Positions 60,841 to 64,000 of a stretch of DNA of 64,000 nt are shown one piece after another. Numbering within the stretch: position 1 is the first letter of the stretch; every line of letters starts with the position of its first letter. The translations under genes were made by a program, and so were the position numbers. Origin of the DNA: Antedon mediterranea (taxonomy: Eukaryota > Echinodermata > Crinoidea > Comatulida > Antedonidae); contig NC_092670.1 in assembly GCF_964355755.1 (NCBI RefSeq), forward strand, positions 27,455,795 through 27,519,794, given 5' to 3'. Under the pieces are notes generated by a model. That model was not told where the DNA came from and made no database searches. It saw only the letters and a program-made list of their open reading frames with translations.

Positions 60841-63800
60841 CGAAAGTTACAAAATGGACTAAAACGTCTCCAAATGCGATTTGAAGCTATTCTAAGCACT
60901 TTGGTGTTTTTATGTTAACAAGTTTTTTCGAAAATCACAAAATGGTGTAAAACGTCTCCAAATGCGATTTGAAGCTATTCTAAGCACTTTGGTGTTTTTA
61001 TGTTAACAAGTTTTTTCGAAAATCACAAAATGGTGTAAAACTTCTCCAAATACGATTTTAAGCTATTCTAAGCAATTTGGTGTTTTTATGTTAACAAGTT
61101 TTTTCGAAAATCACAAATGGTCTAAAACGTCTCCAAATGCGATTTGAAGTTATTCTGTACACTTTGCTGTTTTGTGAGAATAATTTTTGTCGAAATGCTC
61201 AAAATGGTCAAAAACGTTTTTAAATACGATATTAAGCTATTTTGTGCTCTTTGATGTTTTTGTGTGAAAAGTTTTATCGAAATGCTCAAAATGTTCTAAA
61301 ACGGTTTCTAATGTGATTTTAAGCACTTTGATGTTTTTATGTTAACAACTTTTTTAGAAAATTACAAAATGGTGTAAAACGTCTCCAAATGCGATTTGAA
61401 GCTATTCTAAGCAATTTGGTGTTTTTATGTTAACAAGTTTTTTCGAAATTCACAAAAGGGTCTAAAACGTCTCCAAATGCGATTTGAAGCTATTCTAAGC
61501 ACTTTTGTGTTTTTATGTTAACAAGTTTTTTCGAAAATCACAAAATGGTCTAAAATGTCTCCAAATGCGATTTTAAGGTATTCTAAGCACTTTGGTGTTT
61601 TTATGTTAACAAGTTTTTTCGAAAATCACAAAATGGTCTAAAACGTCTACAAATGCGATTTGAAGCTATTCTAAGCACTTTGGTGTTTTTATGTTAACAA
61701 GTTTTTTTCGAAAATCACAAAATGGTATAAAACGTCTCCAAATGCGATTTGAAGATTTTCTAAGCACTTTGGTGTTTTTATGTTTACAAGTTTTTTCGAA
61801 AATCACAAAATGGTCTAAAACGTCTCCAAATGCGATTTGAAGCTATTCTGTACACTTTGCTGTTTTGTGTGAATAATTTTTGTCAAAATGCTCAAAATGG
61901 TCAAAAACGTTTTTAAATACTATATTAAGCTATTTTGTGTTCTTTGATGTTTTTGTGTGAAAAGTTTTATCGAAATGCTCAAAATGGTCTAAAACGGTTT
62001 CTAATGTTAACAAGTTTTTTCGAAAATCACAAAATGGTCGAAAATGTCACAAAATGCGATTTTAAGCTATTCTAAGCACTTTGTTGTTTTTATGTTAACA
62101 AGTTTTTTTCGAAAATCACAAAATGGTCTAAAACCTCTCCAAATGCGATTTGAAGCTATTCTGTACACTTTGCTGTTTTGTGTGAATAATTTTTGTCGAA
62201 ATGCTCAAAATGGTCAAAAACGTTTTTAAATACGATATTAAGCTATTTTGTGCTCTTTGATGTTTTTGTGTGAAAAGTTTTATCGAAATGCTCAAAATGG
62301 TCTAAAACGGTTTCTAATGTGATTTTAAGCACTTTGGTGTTTTTATGTTAACAAGTTTTTTTCGAAAATCACAAAATGGTCTAAAACGTCTCCAAATGTG
62401 ATTTGAAGCTATTCTAAACCCTTTGGTGTTTTTATGTTAACAAGTTTTTTCGAAAATCACAAATTGGTCTAAAACGTCTCCAAATGCGATTTGAAGCTAT
62501 TTTAAGCACTTTGGTGTTTTTGTGTAACCAAGTTTTTTCGAAAATCACAAAAGGGTCTAAAATGTCTCAAAATGCGATTTGAAGCTATTCTGTACACTTT
62601 GATGTTTTTTTGTTAACAAGTTTTTTCGAAAGTCACAAAATGGTCTAAAACGTCTCCAAATGCGATTTGAAGCTATTCTAAGCACTTTGCTGTTTTGTGT
62701 GAATAATTTTTGTCGAAATGCTCAAAATGGTCAAAAACGTTTTTAAATACGATATTAAGCTATTTTGTGCTCTTTGATGTTTTTGTGTGAAAAGTTTTAT
62801 CGAAATGCTCAAAATGGTCTAAAACGGTTTCTAATGTGATTTTAAGCACTTTGATGTTTTTATGTTAACAACTTTTTTAGAAAATCACAAAATGGTCTAA
62901 AACGTCTCCAAATGCGATTTGAAGCAATTCTAAGCACTTTGGTGTTTTTATGGTAACGAGTTTTTTTGAATATCACAAAATGGTCTAAAATGTCTCCAAA
63001 TGCGATTTGAAGCTTTTCTAAGCACTTTGGTGTTTTTATGTTAACAAGTTTTTTCGAAAACCACAAAATGGTCTAAAACGTCTCCAAATGCGATTTGAAG
63101 CTTTTCTAAGCACTTTGGTGTTTTTATGTTAACAAGTTTTTTCGAAAATCACAAAATGGTCTAAAACGTCTCCAAATGCGATTTGAAGCTATTCTGTACA
63201 CTTTGCTGTTTTGTGTGAATAATTTTTGTCGAAATGCTCAAAATGGTCAAAAACGTTTTTAAATACGATATTAAGCTATTTTGTGCTCTTTGATGTTTTT
63301 GTGTGAAAAGTTTTATCGAAATGCTCAAAATGGTCTAAAACGGTTTCTAATGTGATTTTAAGCACTTTGATGTTTTTATGTTAACAACTTTTTTAGAAAA
63401 TCACAAAATGGTCTAAAACGTCTCCAAATGCGATTTGAAGCAATTCTAAGCACTTTGGTGTTTTTATGGTAACGAGTTTTTTTGAATATCACAAAATGGT
63501 CTAAAATGTCTCCAAATGCGATTTGAAGCTTTTCTAAGCACTTTGCTGTTTTTATGGTAACGAGTTATTTCGAAAATCACAAAATGGTCTAAAACGTCTC
63601 CAAATGCGATTTGAAGCTATTCTGTACACTTTGCTGTTTTGTGTGAATAATTTTTGTCAAAATGCTCAAAATGGTCAAAAACGTTTTTAAATACTATATT
63701 AAGCTATTTTGTGCTCTTTGATGTTTTTGTGTGAAAAGTTTTATCGAAATGCTCAAAATGGTCTAAAACGGTTTCTAATGTGATTTTAAGCACTTTGATG

Positions 63801-64000
63801 TTTTTATGTTAACAACTTTTTTAGAAAATTACAAAATGGTGTAAAACGTCTCCAAATGCGATTTGAAGCTATTCTAAGCAATTTGGTGTTTTTATGTTAA
63901 CAAGTTTTTTCGAAAATCACAAAATGGTCTAAAACGTCTCCAAATGCGATTTGAAGCTATTCTAAGCACTTTTGTGTTTTTATGTTAACAAGTTTTTTCG
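60841..64000 (+). repeat. Higher-order unit 4, partial (runs off the window)
   Basis: Matches unit 3 from 52,920 at an offset of 7,921 bp, dropping to 7,402 after about 62,000 because 519 bp (the 54,085-54,603 equivalent) are absent. B copies start at 61,179, 61,872, 62,185, 62,702, 63,218 and 63,646. Shared private variants include CGAAAACCACAAAATGG (55,655 and 63,057) and CGAAATTCACAAAAGGG (53,523 and 61,444). It continues past the window end. Confidence 0.93.

Larger units (their letters stand above)
1..64000. repeat. Satellite DNA array, ~88-bp monomer, whole window
   Basis: The entire window is a head-to-tail tandem repeat. A canonical A monomer is 88 bp; TTCGAAAATC recurs every 88 bp over long stretches, for example at 3482 and 3570. 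About 735 monomers are present, an estimate from length and class composition. Base composition is about 32% G+C. No unique sequence longer than a fraction of a monomer was found, and no transposable element, tRNA, rRNA or credible gene. Because 88 is not a multiple of 3, each monomer shifts the reading frame, so open frames stay short. Such arrays are known as satellite DNA of eukaryotic centromeric, pericentromeric or subtelomeric heterochromatin. The placement on a chromosome is inference; I do not recognise the family or species. Confidence 0.98.

Noticed and set aside
1-64000. CRISPR array
   Set aside because: The repeats are contiguous with no unique spacers, the unit is 88 bp, and no cas gene is present.
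1-64000. Telomeric repeat or rDNA spacer
   Set aside because: No short G-rich telomere motif and no rRNA-like sequence occurs; the unit length and composition fit neither.

Overview
The window is one uninterrupted, gene-free tandem satellite DNA array. Every stretch I read on either strand is a copy or variant of an AT-rich monomer of about 88 bp (28 G+C of 88 in the canonical copy, about 32%). I estimate roughly 735 monomers. I see no protein-coding gene, tRNA, rRNA, transposon, LTR or unique spacer. Megabase-type satellites with nested higher-order repeats (HORs) like this are typical of eukaryotic centromeric, pericentromeric or subtelomeric heterochromatin. The species cannot be named from the sequence: plant, insect or other animal all remain possible, and I do not recognise the monomer family.

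Monomer classes. Type A (88 bp) dominates. Its landmarks in order are AACAAG, a T-run ending in TTCGAAAATCAC, AAAATGGTCTAAAACGTC, CAAATGCGATTTG, AAGCTATTCTAAGCAC and TTTGGTGTTTTTATGTT. Two divergent classes occur as an ordered pair: B (88 bp, AATAATTTTTGTCGAAATG) followed by C (77 bp, CGGTTTCTAATGTGATTTT, with about 10 bp missing from its centre). I located 75 B copies on the plus strand and one in the inverted segment. They are usually preceded by an 87-bp A' monomer (CTGTACAC) and often followed by D (TTTTTTAG, GAAGCAATTC) and E (TTTTTGAATATCAC). A'-B-C-D-E makes a 428-bp cassette. Successive B copies are often 340, 428 or 516 bp apart, that is, in steps of one monomer.

Layout. Bases 1-1198 run in the opposite orientation; the switch lies in a T-run at 1194-1200, and everything after it is in plus orientation. 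From about 1.2 to 33.7 kb the array is a patchwork of local tandem and dispersed direct duplications: a 1.05-kb block copied three times at 2.2-6.9 kb; a 0.95-kb tandem pair at 8.1-9.8 kb with a third copy at 26.3 kb; a 1,986-bp tandem pair at 11.03-15.0 kb; 2.9-, 7.0-, 8.8-, 10- and 22.7-kb spaced copies; a 1,120-bp tandem pair at 23.3-25.5 kb; a 605-bp tandem pair at 25.2-26.4 kb. From 33.7 kb to the end the array is organised in very long units: two near-identical units of about 9.05 kb (33,701-42,748 and 42,749-51,798), a rearranged 7.92-kb relative (52,920-60,840), and the start of another (60,841 to the window end).

Interpretation. Shared private variants and hybrid junctions show repeated unequal exchange and segmental duplication, most recent on the right. 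Several junctions are not monomer-in-register crossovers but join different monomer positions through 3-5 bp of shared sequence. The most noteworthy features are the orientation switch, the exceptionally long 9-kb HOR, the conserved B-C pair with quantised spacing, and three short dyads in each A monomer. No new enzymatic or defence system is present.
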